NCBI RefSeq assembly: GCF_900113835.1
Contig: NZ_FOQV01000001.1
Span: 682,001-746,000, forward strand
Length of the DNA: 64,000 nt
Source: Allobosea sp. OK403
GTDB taxonomy: Bacteria; Pseudomonadota; Alphaproteobacteria; Rhizobiales; Beijerinckiaceae
Direction: 5' to 3'
Part shown: positions 37,440 through 47,067 of the stretch, one piece after another
Layout: each line of letters starts with the position of its first letter
Numbering within the stretch: position 1 is the stretch's first letter
Position numbers and translations under genes: made by a program
The notes under the pieces: model-generated
What the model was told of the DNA's origin: nothing
The model's input: the letters and a program-made list of their open reading frames with translations, nothing else
Database searches by the model: none

Positions 37440-37453
37440 TTGATCCAGGGCAA
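37440..37453 (-). promoter_or_regulatory. FixK/FNR-type box upstream of mgtA
   Basis: TTGATCCAGGGCAA fits TTG(A/C)-N6-(T/G)CAA with the GCAA variant. The centre lies 77 bp from the mgtA start. Confidence 0.6.
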
Positions 37454-37720
37454 GCCGCGCATGCGTCGCAGGAGGCAGGGCCGTACGGATGTCCGCCCGC
37501 AAGAGAAGCTCAATCGGCGCGGTTGAAGTTGGTATGAGCCGAGGGCGCTTCCGCGTTCGTCGCAATGATGGTCGTGGGCGCAGGAGGACGTCATCGCACG
37601 CCGGGTGTCGGACATCGCGCTTGGTTTCAGCTAGGCTTTCGCTCTGCAGAGGCCACGCTTTCACCCTCGGTGGCAGCCCACGATTGCGCGGCCCTGAAAA
37701 GCCGAAGGAGCAGATGCCGG

Positions 37721-38332
37721 ATGACGCACCGCATGCAGGAGTTGGCCAGCGAGATCGTCCGGCTGCAAGTCGAATTGGACCGCGAAATCGAGGCACGCCG
37801 CAAGATCCTCGGCTGGCGTCTCAAGAAGCGGATCGTCGAATTCGAGCACGGCATCGTGTTCGAGCATCGCCGCCTGCGCAAGAGCGTCCGGGGCTTTCTG
37901 GCGCGCTCGCCGATCACCACGATCATAACCGCGCCAGTGATCTATTCGCTGATCGTTCCGATGCTCATCGTTGATGCCTGGGCAAGCCTGTACCAGGCGA
38001 TCTGCTTTCGGGCCTATCGCATCCCGCGTGTCAGCCGCGGCCGCTATATCATGTTCGACCGGCGGCACCTCGCCTATCTGAACTGGATTGAGGCGCTCAA
38101 CTGCCTCTATTGCGGTTATGCCAACGGCGTGATCGCCTATGTCAGGGAAATCGGTAGCCGCACGGAACAATATTGGTGTCCGATCAAGCACGCGTTGCGG
38201 GTCAGCGATCCACATCGTCGGTACTATGATTTCCTCGAATACGGCGATGCCGACGGGTATCGCGCCCGGCTCGACGAGTTTCGTAAGCGCCTGCGGGACG
38301 CCCCGCTGGAGGAGGTAGCCCAGCGCGACTGA
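37721..38332 (+). CDS. Conserved membrane protein of unknown function
   Basis: 203 residues from the ATG at 37721 (MTHRMQELASEIVRLQVELD). A charged, probably coiled-coil N-terminus (residues 1-45) leads to one or two hydrophobic stretches (SPITTIITAPVIYSLIVPML). Then comes a soluble part with LNWIEALNCLYCGYANGVIA and two cysteines CLYC that could bind metal. I do not recognise a named family. It is divergent from mgtA, with the 37440 box about 275 bp upstream. Confidence 0.75.
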   Translation: MTHRMQELASEIVRLQVELDREIEARRKILGWRLKKRIVEFEHGIVFEHRRLRKSVRGFLARSPITTIITAPVIYSLIVPMLIVDAWASLYQAICFRAYRIPRVSRGRYIMFDRRHLAYLNWIEALNCLYCGYANGVIAYVREIGSRTEQYWCPIKHALRVSDPHRRYYDFLEYGDADGYRARLDEFRKRLRDAPLEEVAQRD

Positions 38333-38474
38333 GCGGCTGGGACGTGTGTCCGAGATGCTCGGTCATCATGCGCATGAGTGCCGCGCGCTCGAGACTGTCG
38401 AGGTCGTCAAGGCCTGAGCGGCGGAGGAACGCTTTGACAGCAGCGCCTGTTCGGCAGGCGCATTTCAGGCCCGA

Positions 38475-39368
38475 TCACACGGGTGCCGTGCCTGCGGATT
38501 GAGCGCCTTGTGGCGCTAACGCCCGGTGCTCCTTCTCGCGTCCGCGCACAACCCTTCGGCCTTGCAGGCGCCCTTTGACAGGCGTCACGACGGTGCATTG
38601 GCCTTCCGGCCCAGCCGAAGAATGATAATAAATGATCACCCAGTCGTGGGTCCGACCCAGCTCATGCGCGAGCGGGGTATTGGAATATAGCGCTGTAAAC
38701 GACCAATCGTCCCGCTTGGTATGAAGCACCGGCAACCAGGCTTCGCCCTGCGGGTTGAAGCGCTTCGGCGCGATCGTGCGGAGTGTTCCGGCCTTGGCCC
38801 GCTCACGATACTCTCTGTCGACATCGAGCAGGAGCCCGAGCGGCGGCAACGCTTCGCCCGGACTGCCTTGGCTCAGGCGGAAGCGCCCCAGTCTTTCGTT
38901 CAGCGCCGTTCGCACCATCTGCGTGCGTCTGGTTCCAAAACCTTCGATCGCTTCAAGACTGCCATCGTGAGCGGCGAGTTCGAGCGCCTCCAGGGTGTCG
39001 ATTTGCAGTTCACGAACAATTCGGTCGGCAAGATTGCGACCGATCCCAGGAATAGAGCGGAAGATAATTTCGGGCTCAAGGTCCCCCCGTAACCGCGCAA
39101 GCTGCGACCATCGGCCTGTCGCGGTCATCTCGGCGAGAGCGCTGGCGATACTTTGCCCGATAGCAGGCAGTTTCGTCAGGCCGTCTCTTCCCTCGGCCTT
39201 GATGATCTGGCTGATGGGGCGGAATTGTTCTTCGACGACGTCTGCAGCCGCGCGATAGGCCTGAATGCGAAAATGGTCGGCGCCCTGAGCCGTCAACAAA
39301 TCCGCATACTCCCGCAACTTGGCAGCCAGCGAGAGGTTCTCCGAAATCGATGTTCGCAGATCATTCAT
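38475..39368 (-). CDS. Helix-hairpin-helix protein related to the PolX N-terminus
   Basis: 297 residues from the ATG at 39368. Residues 1-150 resemble the DNA polymerase beta/PolX N-terminal domain: LREYADLLTAQGADHFRIQA, LPAIGQSIASALAEM, IPGIGRNLADRIVRELQI and IEGFGTRRTQMV, that is, two or three helix-hairpin-helix units. The nucleotidyltransferase and PHP domains of PolX are missing. The C-terminal half (HTKRDDWSFTALYSNTPLAH) is a separate domain I cannot name. It probably binds DNA. A near-match FixK box lies at 39403. Confidence 0.78.
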   Translation of the reverse strand: MNDLRTSISENLSLAAKLREYADLLTAQGADHFRIQAYRAAADVVEEQFRPISQIIKAEGRDGLTKLPAIGQSIASALAEMTATGRWSQLARLRGDLEPEIIFRSIPGIGRNLADRIVRELQIDTLEALELAAHDGSLEAIEGFGTRRTQMVRTALNERLGRFRLSQGSPGEALPPLGLLLDVDREYRERAKAGTLRTIAPKRFNPQGEAWLPVLHTKRDDWSFTALYSNTPLAHELGRTHDWVIIYYHSSAGPEGQCTVVTPVKGRLQGRRVVRGREKEHRALAPQGAQSAGTAPV

Positions 39369-39402
39369 CTTGGAAAGATCGCAGATGAATTGCGTCCATC
39401 CC

Positions 39403-39416
39403 TTGATCCAAATCAT
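39403..39416 (-). promoter_or_regulatory. Imperfect FixK/FNR-type box near the helix-hairpin-helix gene
   Basis: TTGATCCAAATCAT on the + strand has one mismatch (TCAT). It lies only about 42 bp from the start of the helix-hairpin-helix gene, closer than the others, so it is less convincing. Confidence 0.3.
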
Positions 39417-39544
39417 CATCAGGGATTGGAGAGGCCATCACCTGACCATGACAAGTCTGCAGACAACGATGGCTGATTCAGGCGAGCAATTCCGGCACGG
39501 GCGTACGTGGTAAGCCGGGCGCCGACGATGTCGCTTCTGGTGCG

Positions 39545-39558
39545 TTGATCTCGCTCAA
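39545..39558 (+). promoter_or_regulatory. FixK/FNR-type box upstream of the beta-CASP gene
   Basis: TTGATCTCGCTCAA, an exact match, centred 62 bp from the ATG at 39614. The identical 14-mer occurs upstream of adhP at 43728. Confidence 0.7.
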
Positions 39559-39613
39559 AGGTCAATCCGCGCGGGCTGCTACGTTTCGCGTGAAGACATG
39601 CGGAGCCGTCGTC

Positions 39614-41227
39614 ATGCCGAGATCAGAAGCCGTTGCGAAAGGCGAGATTCGTTTGCGCTTCCACGGTGCGGCCCAGGCGGTCACCGGATCCTGCTTCGCC
39701 CTCCAGACGAGCGAGGCCAATATCCTCGTCGATTGCGGGCTATTCCAGGGTTCGAAGACGGAGAAGGAGCTGAACTACCGGCCCTTTCCCTTCACCCCCG
39801 CATCGGTTGACGCGGTCCTCCTGACCCATGCTCATATCGATCACAGCGGGCTGTTGCCGAAGCTCGCGAAAGACGGCTTCGTCGGACCAATCTTCGCGAC
39901 CGCTGCGACGATAGACCTCTGTTCGGTGATGCTGCCGGATTCCGGGCATATCCAGGAGATGGAAGTCGAACAGCTCAACCGGCGCAATGCCCGGCGCGGC
40001 CGGCCGATGGTCCAGGCTATTTATGACGCGGAGCAAGCGCTGGCGACCCTCACGCAGTTCCGGCCTATGCCTTTCGGGACTTGGGCTCCGGTCGCCAAGG
40101 GAATTCGCGCGCGGTACTGGAATGCCGGGCACCTGCTGGGCTCCGCCTCGATAGAGCTCGAGATTGACAGACAGGGCGTTCGGCCGCTGCGGCTGCTCTT
40201 CTCCGGCGATATCGGCCCCAACCACAAGCTCCTGCAGTCGGACCCCGCCGCGCCGCATGATCTCGACTATGTCGTTTGCGAAGCGACTTACGGGGATGTC
40301 GATCGTCCGGACGCCTCATTTGAACGGCGGCTGCAGGTCTTGCGGTCAGAGGTTCAGGCCGCGGTGAAAGCTTCCGGTGTGCTGCTTATTCCGTCCTTCG
40401 CCGTCGAGCGAACCCAGGAACTGCTCGTCGACCTCGTCCACCTGATGAAATCTGGCGATATTCCGAGCGCACCGATTTTCGTCGACTCGCCACTCGCGAC
40501 CAAGGCGAGTGCCGTATTCGAAAAACACTCGGGCGACATCGAGCGCGGCGAGGAGTTGCGCGACGCCTTGCGGTCCCCTCAGGTCAGGTTCACGGAATCG
40601 GCAGAGCAGAGCAAAGCCATCGCTCGTATCCGAGGCTTTCATATCGTGATGGCGGCAAGCGGAATGTGCGAAGCCGGCCGGATTCGCCATCACCTCAAGG
40701 ACTGGCTCTGGCGTGAGCAAGCGACAGTGCTTCTTGTCGGATTCCAGGCACAGGGGACACTCGGCCGGATCTTGCTCGATGGCGCCCCCCGCGTCCGGCT
40801 GATGGGCGAAGAGGTCCAGGTCAGGGCACGCATCCGCTCTGTCGATCTCTATTCAGGCCATGCCGACGGGCCTGAACTCGCCGCCTGGCTGGCTGGGCGT
40901 CAGCCGGTCTCAGGCTCGATTTTCCTGACCCACGGTGAACGGGAGGCCATCGATGGCCTGCGAAACCGACTGATCGATGCAGGCATGGGCGCGCGCGTCG
41001 TGGTGCCAACGCTCGACAGCGCCTTCGACTTATCCGCAGAAGCCGCCCACCAGATCAAGCATGAGGAGCCTGTGCGCATCGCTGCCGACAGCGCTGGTCG
41101 GCGCGACTGGCACAACGATCTCTCCAAGCTGATCCTCGACATCGATGAAGCCGTGGCCAAGGCAGTTGACGAGCGGGCCCGCAAGCAGATCATCCGCCAG
41201 CTGCGGAAGGCGCTTGCGCCGGATTGA
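39614..41227 (+). CDS. Beta-CASP metallo-beta-lactamase-fold ribonuclease-like protein
   Basis: 537 residues from the ATG at 39614 (MPRSEAVAKGEIRLRFHGAA). The MBL zinc motif is AVLLTHAHIDHSGLLPKL. It also has GAAQAVTGSCF, the beta-CASP insert with SFAVERTQELL, the FVDSPLATKASAVFEKH and MAASGMCEAGRIRHHLKDW segments, and a C-terminal RNA-specificity (RMMBL) part YSGHADGPELAAWL. Homologues (YsfH/CPSF-like) are endo- or exoribonucleases. It is often found with phosphoketolase and acetate kinase in hypoxia islands, as here. Confidence 0.9.
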   Translation: MPRSEAVAKGEIRLRFHGAAQAVTGSCFALQTSEANILVDCGLFQGSKTEKELNYRPFPFTPASVDAVLLTHAHIDHSGLLPKLAKDGFVGPIFATAATIDLCSVMLPDSGHIQEMEVEQLNRRNARRGRPMVQAIYDAEQALATLTQFRPMPFGTWAPVAKGIRARYWNAGHLLGSASIELEIDRQGVRPLRLLFSGDIGPNHKLLQSDPAAPHDLDYVVCEATYGDVDRPDASFERRLQVLRSEVQAAVKASGVLLIPSFAVERTQELLVDLVHLMKSGDIPSAPIFVDSPLATKASAVFEKHSGDIERGEELRDALRSPQVRFTESAEQSKAIARIRGFHIVMAASGMCEAGRIRHHLKDWLWREQATVLLVGFQAQGTLGRILLDGAPRVRLMGEEVQVRARIRSVDLYSGHADGPELAAWLAGRQPVSGSIFLTHGEREAIDGLRNRLIDAGMGARVVVPTLDSAFDLSAEAAHQIKHEEPVRIAADSAGRRDWHNDLSKLILDIDEAVAKAVDERARKQIIRQLRKALAPD

Positions 41228-41474
41228 ACCGCGCATCTCTGCCAACCACGACGGCGAGCGCGAGTTCAGAGTGGCTCGATGCTCCGATCTTTCACGCCAG
41301 AACGAGATCGAGCGGTCCTTCCATGCCCTGGCGATCTCGACTGCGATCGGAATGCCATCGCGCGGCCGTGCATAGACGACAGGCAGTCGAGGCGGCGCGC
41401 TCAAGGACAGGTCGCGAGCATCTGCGACGCGTCGGCCAGGTCTAGAAATGGTGCTCAGGCATTGGCGTTTGGCT

Positions 41475-42047
41475 TCAGAATTTATCCATGGCGACATGTC
41501 GAATGTCGGGTGTCCGCCGCTCAGTGGCCTGGGTCGGGCCTCCCGGATAACCGATGATGATGGGGGCGACGGGCCTGAATTCGACCGGAATACCAAGCCT
41601 GGCCTTGCCTGCCGGCGTGTTCAACCACGCCTCCGAAAAGCCGATCCAACAGGTTCCGAGACCTTGGGCATGAGCGGCCAGCATCAGGATCTGGGCGGCG
41701 AGACAACAATCCTTGAGCGCCATTTCGTCGGGTGTGGTCGAGCAGATCACGATCAGGACGGGTGCGTTGTAAAAGATGTTGAACTCGGGCGATGCCAGTC
41801 GCTCGCGCATGTCAGCAAGTTTTGGATGTAGCTCTGTTTGCTTCAGCATCAAGGCCTTGGCCGCAGCCGAGCAAGCAGCCAGCGTGGCCGGGTCATCTAC
41901 CACAAAAAAGCACCAAGGCTGGAGATTGATGCCGCTCGGCGCCCAGACGGCCTCGCCGATGAGGGAGTGGATCACGGATTCCGACAGAGGTTTATCCGCA
42001 TAGTCACGAACCGCGCGCCGTCCATGGATGGCTTCAAAAATGTCCAT
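41475..42047 (-). CDS. Nitroreductase-family protein
   Basis: 190 residues from the ATG at 42047, with a strong AGGAGG upstream. FMN-binding nitroreductase motifs: HGRRAVRDYADKPLSESVIH, AVWAPSGINLQPWCFFVV and AAHAQGLGTCWIGFSEAW. It reduces nitro compounds, quinones or flavins with NAD(P)H. It lies 82 bp downstream of the aldehyde dehydrogenase on the same strand and may be co-transcribed. Nitroreductases are frequent FNR/FixK or Dos-type regulon members. Confidence 0.9.
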   Translation of the reverse strand: MDIFEAIHGRRAVRDYADKPLSESVIHSLIGEAVWAPSGINLQPWCFFVVDDPATLAACSAAAKALMLKQTELHPKLADMRERLASPEFNIFYNAPVLIVICSTTPDEMALKDCCLAAQILMLAAHAQGLGTCWIGFSEAWLNTPAGKARLGIPVEFRPVAPIIIGYPGGPTQATERRTPDIRHVAMDKF

Positions 42048-42129
42048 GAAATCCTCCTGCCAAGCCCGTCTTGGAAACACTCGATCGCCGGCGATCTGCC
42101 GGCCCGGCGTCCACACGCCGCCTCCGACG

Positions 42130-43650
<1,521 letters not shown>

Positions 43651-43727
43651 AACGTCCTCCTTCTGTGGAAGCCGGCGATCGGCGCCTAGCTTACGATCTC
43701 ATGCTAGATGCCGCGCATGTTGCGGCT

Positions 43728-43741
43728 TTGATCTCGCTCAA
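43728..43741 (+). promoter_or_regulatory. FixK/FNR-type box between aldehyde and alcohol dehydrogenase genes
   Basis: TTGATCTCGCTCAA, an exact match to the consensus. The centre lies 60 bp from the adhP ATG and 84 bp from the divergent aldehyde dehydrogenase start, so it may serve both directions. Confidence 0.7.
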
Positions 43742-43794
43742 GGTCGAGCCCGCCAATGCGTCTAGCCTTGCCGGATCGACAGAGGAGACGAGGC

Positions 43795-44868
43795 ATGGCG
43801 AAGATGATGAAGGCTGCGGTGGTGCACGCGTTCGGCAAGCCGCTGGTGATTCAGGATGTTCCGGTGCCCGTGCCAGGACCTGGCGAACTTCTCGTCAAGG
43901 TGCTGGCCTGCGGCGTCTGCCATACCGACCTCCACGCGGCCGAGGGCGATTGGCCGGTGAAGCCGGTACCGCCCTTCATTCCCGGCCATGAAGTGGTCGG
44001 AGTGGTTGCGCAGCTCGGGCCGGGCGTGACCGACTTCAAGGAAGGTGACCCGGTGGGCGTCGCCTGGCTGCACGATTCCTGCCTGCGCTGCGAGTATTGC
44101 GAGACCGGTTGGGAGACGCTGTGCGAGCATCAGCACGACACCGGCTATAGTTGCGACGGCGGTTTTGCCGAATATGTCATCGCCTCGGCGGCCTTCGCGG
44201 CTCGCCTTCCCACCAATGTCGATGCCGCGCAGATGGCCCCGATCCTGTGTGCCGGTGTCACCACCTACAAGGGGCTGAAGGAAACCGAGGCACGCCCGGG
44301 CGAATGGGTGGCCATCTCCGGTATCGGCGGTCTGGGCCATGTCGCCATCCAGTACGCCAAGGCCATGGGCCTCAAGGTGGTCGCGCTCGACATCGCGCCG
44401 GACAAGCTTGCTCTGGCGCGCACGACCGGAGCCGATATCGTCATCGATGCGGGCTCGCCCGATGCGGTGGCTCAGGTGGTGAAGGCGACGGGCGGCGGAG
44501 CCCACGGCATCCTGGTGACTGCGGTCTCGCCGCCGGCCTTCTCCCAAGCTGTGCGCATGGTTCGCCGGAAAGGCACGGTTGTCCTCGTCGGGCTGCCCCC
44601 TGGGGAGTTTCCCACTCCGATCTTCGATGTCGTGCTGAAGCGGATCACCCTGCGAGGATCGATCGTCGGCACCCGGCGTGACCTCGATGAAGCCATCGCC
44701 TTTGCCGTGGAAGGCAAGGTCAAGGCTGAGATCACCAAGGCGCCGTTAGCGGACATCAACGCGATCTTCGCCAAGCTTAAGGCCGGTAAAGTCGAGGGCC
44801 GCATCGTCCTGGATCTCACCATGCCGGCCGAGGCGTCCATGCAGAAGGCTGAACCCGCCTACGTTTAG
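43795..44868 (+). CDS. adhP: Zinc-dependent alcohol dehydrogenase AdhP
   Basis: 357 residues from the ATG at 43795, with GAGGAG-type pairing upstream. Catalytic zinc ligands lie in ACGVCHTDLHAAEGDW and FIPGHEVVGVV. The structural zinc site is CLRCEYCETGWETLC, followed by the Rossmann motif AISGIGGLGHVAIQYAKAMG. It matches propanol-preferring AdhP enzymes, which reduce acetaldehyde to ethanol or the reverse with NAD. It probably recycles NADH under low oxygen together with the divergent aldehyde dehydrogenase. Confidence 0.93.
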   Translation: MAKMMKAAVVHAFGKPLVIQDVPVPVPGPGELLVKVLACGVCHTDLHAAEGDWPVKPVPPFIPGHEVVGVVAQLGPGVTDFKEGDPVGVAWLHDSCLRCEYCETGWETLCEHQHDTGYSCDGGFAEYVIASAAFAARLPTNVDAAQMAPILCAGVTTYKGLKETEARPGEWVAISGIGGLGHVAIQYAKAMGLKVVALDIAPDKLALARTTGADIVIDAGSPDAVAQVVKATGGGAHGILVTAVSPPAFSQAVRMVRRKGTVVLVGLPPGEFPTPIFDVVLKRITLRGSIVGTRRDLDEAIAFAVEGKVKAEITKAPLADINAIFAKLKAGKVEGRIVLDLTMPAEASMQKAEPAYV

Positions 44869-44954
44869 ACGGCTGTCAGCCCATTCTGCGCTTTGAGGCA
44901 GATCATGGTCCGGCGACTGGCCGAACCTAACCTGTAGGTGGGAGGAGCCTCGCG

Positions 44955-45425
44955 ATGCAGCCAACCTACAAGATCGGCCAAATAGCCGACCAAGAGATCG
45001 ACCGGGCCTATCTCTTGGTCGGTCTGGTCGCGCCCAGGCTCGCTCTTGAGGAATGGCGGGCCCTTTGCTGCGACGCCCTGACCCGGAAACGCCTGGCGAT
45101 CGCCCAGGATGACATTGTCGTCGCGGTGAATCCCGTCGGATACGTTCAGGGCGTGTGTGTCTACGCCGTGAGAAAACACCCCTTTCATGACCGAATCCTG
45201 GACGTCTCAATCTTCGTGATCACCAGCGCGGCCGACGAAGCCGGCGTCGCGAGCGAATTACTAGGTTACCTCCGGGGTCTGGCGCGGCGGGAGGTTTGCC
45301 AGGCGATACGCATCTGGACATTGGGACAAGACAATTGGAGCCGCCATCTCCGCGAGGGGGAGATCAGCCGGTCCGACCATGGCGTGCTAGTGCTCCTCGA
45401 TGCACCAAGGGCTGCCCAAGCCTGA
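44955..45425 (+). CDS. Hypothetical protein, possibly acetyltransferase-like
   Basis: 156 residues, with GGAGG 9 bp before the ATG. Sequence pattern: YLLVGLVAPRLALEEWRALC, VVAVNPVGYVQGVCVYAVRK and then a helix-rich end. The alternation of a strand with PVGYVQGVCVYAV and a helix resembles a GNAT-like fold, but I do not see the acetyl-CoA loop, so the function is open. It follows adhP by 86 bp and converges on the response regulator with a 5-bp gap. Confidence 0.7.
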   Translation: MQPTYKIGQIADQEIDRAYLLVGLVAPRLALEEWRALCCDALTRKRLAIAQDDIVVAVNPVGYVQGVCVYAVRKHPFHDRILDVSIFVITSAADEAGVASELLGYLRGLARREVCQAIRIWTLGQDNWSRHLREGEISRSDHGVLVLLDAPRAAQA

Positions 45426-45430
45426 TCTCT

Positions 45431-46171
45431 CTAAAGTCGTGAGGAATCGGGCTTGCCGGTGAAAACGTAGCCGATGCCGCGAACAGATTTTATCAATGAT
45501 GGTCGCTTGGGGTCGCGTTCCACCTTTTTCCGCAGCCGCGCAATCTGCGCGTCGATCGTCCGATCGAAGGCCTCCAGCGTCCGCCCATGCGTCAGATCCA
45601 TCAGCACGTCGCGGGAGAAGACGCGCCCCGGATGCTTCGCCAGCACCGCCAGCATATCGAACTCGCCGGTCGTGAGGATGATTTCCTCGCCTTCCGCCGT
45701 CACGAGCTCGCGGCGTGCGAGGTCCAGGCGCCAGCCGTCGAAGTGAAAAATCTCGCTGTCGGCGCCGCTTGCCGACGCTATCGCAGGCTGCCGACGGCGC
45801 AGCACCGTCCTGAGCCGCGCCAGCACCTCCCGAAGGTGGAACGGCTTGGCGATATAGTCGTCGGCACCGACTTCGAGTCCGACGATCCGGTCGACCACGT
45901 CATCGCGTCCGGTCAGCATGATGATCGGTACATCCGACTGTGAGCGGATTTCGCGGGCGAGTACGAGACCATCCTCGCTGCCGGGGAGAACAAGATCGAG
46001 CAGGATGATGTCGACGACGGTCATTTGCAGGCATTCCCGCATGGCTTGGCCGCCGGCAACTGCGGTTATGCGGTAGCCCTCATCCTCGAAGTAGTGAATG
46101 AGCATCTGGCGAATGCGCGCATCGTCATCCACGACGAGGATATGTTCACTACGGCCCCGCGGCTCAGACAT
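45431..46171 (-). CDS. OmpR-type response regulator
   Basis: 246 residues. The receiver domain (1-125) has the acidic pair VVDDD, phospho-acceptor Asp in DIILLDLVLPGSEDG and the conserved Lys in DDYIAKPFHLREVL. The C-terminal winged helix (145-240) has LTTGEFDMLAVLAKHPGRVF and IKSVRGIGYVFTGKP. It binds promoter DNA when phosphorylated. The obvious cognate kinase is absent. It is divergent from the FixK-type gene and hybrid kinase and may take phosphate from that kinase. Confidence 0.93.
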   Translation of the reverse strand: MSEPRGRSEHILVVDDDARIRQMLIHYFEDEGYRITAVAGGQAMRECLQMTVVDIILLDLVLPGSEDGLVLAREIRSQSDVPIIMLTGRDDVVDRIVGLEVGADDYIAKPFHLREVLARLRTVLRRRQPAIASASGADSEIFHFDGWRLDLARRELVTAEGEEIILTTGEFDMLAVLAKHPGRVFSRDVLMDLTHGRTLEAFDRTIDAQIARLRKKVERDPKRPSLIKSVRGIGYVFTGKPDSSRL

Positions 46172-46308
46172 GTTCGAGCTTCAAGGCCATAGGCCATTCC
46201 TGCCTGTTACAATCCGTCACGTCATCGCACCGATTGTGACGCTGGCATCGTCTCGCCGTGACGGGAGTGACGTCAATTCTCTGCATCGACAGGCAAAGAG
46301 AGACGCTC
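46172..46308. promoter_or_regulatory. Divergent promoter region with GTGAC/GTCAC repeats
   Basis: Between the response regulator and the FixK-type gene lie an inverted pair CGTCAC and GTGACG about 15 bp apart, then two more GTGAC copies before the FixK-type start. They could be sites for the response regulator. No FixK-type box is seen here, so autoregulation through such a box is not evident. Confidence 0.3.
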
Positions 46309-47067
46309 ATGTTCACGGAAACCATCATGTCACAGCGGCCCGGCTTTGTCAGCGCCATCGCTGATACAACGCCTCCTGCCGTGAACCTGCGGACCCTGTT
46401 CAGCAAGCAGGTGGTCGAGACGTTCGAAGGCGGTTCCGCCGTGTTCTGGGAAGGGGACGCGGCCAAGCATGTCTTCGAAGTCGTCGAGGGCGTCCTGCGC
46501 GTATTCAAGATTACAGGCGACGGCCACCGGGTGATCACTGGTTTCATCTATCCTGGCGATCTGCTGGGCGTTTCCGTCAAGGACCAGTATCTTTATACCG
46601 CTGAAGCCGTGACGAAGACCAAGCTTCGCCGCTTCACCCGCAGGCGCTTTCAAGAGGAGATCAACCGGTCTCCGGAGCTCCGGCCGCAACTCTTCGCACG
46701 TCTCTGCGATGAGATGGCTGCGGCACAGGACCAGATGGTGCTGCTCGCGCGAAAGAGCGCCGAGGAACGGGTCAGCAGCTTTCTGCTTGTCATTGCCCGT
46801 CGGCTGTCGAGCGTCCAGCTAGCCCAGCCGATCGTCGAGATTCCGATGACACGGCTCGATATGGCGGATTATCTCGGCCTTACCATCGAGACGGTCTCGC
46901 GGACCATGACCAAATTGATCGGCGCGGGGGTGATTGCTCAAAGCGGTCGCCATTCCGTCATCGTTCGAAAACTGGCAAAGCTTGCCCGGCTTGCAGGCGA
47001 GGGGGATGATGACGATAAGCAGACATGGGGCCCGGCTTCGGTTCGGCAGGCGGTCTGGCCTCAATGA
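46309..47067 (+). CDS. Crp/FNR-family regulator, FixK type
   Basis: 252 residues from the ATG at 46309. Residues 25-140 are the cyclic-nucleotide-binding-like fold (SAVFWEGDAAKHVFEVVEGV; RVITGFIYPGDLLGVS). The C-terminal helix-turn-helix is MTRLDMADYLGLTIETVSRT; the ETVSR recognition helix is that of FNR/FixK proteins, which contact TTGA half-sites. The N-terminal cysteine cluster of true FNR is absent, so it does not sense oxygen itself. Its stop overlaps the start of the hybrid kinase (ATGA), so the kinase likely provides the oxygen input. It is the best candidate to bind the boxes listed here. Confidence 0.88.
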   Translation: MFTETIMSQRPGFVSAIADTTPPAVNLRTLFSKQVVETFEGGSAVFWEGDAAKHVFEVVEGVLRVFKITGDGHRVITGFIYPGDLLGVSVKDQYLYTAEAVTKTKLRRFTRRRFQEEINRSPELRPQLFARLCDEMAAAQDQMVLLARKSAEERVSSFLLVIARRLSSVQLAQPIVEIPMTRLDMADYLGLTIETVSRTMTKLIGAGVIAQSGRHSVIVRKLAKLARLAGEGDDDDKQTWGPASVRQAVWPQ

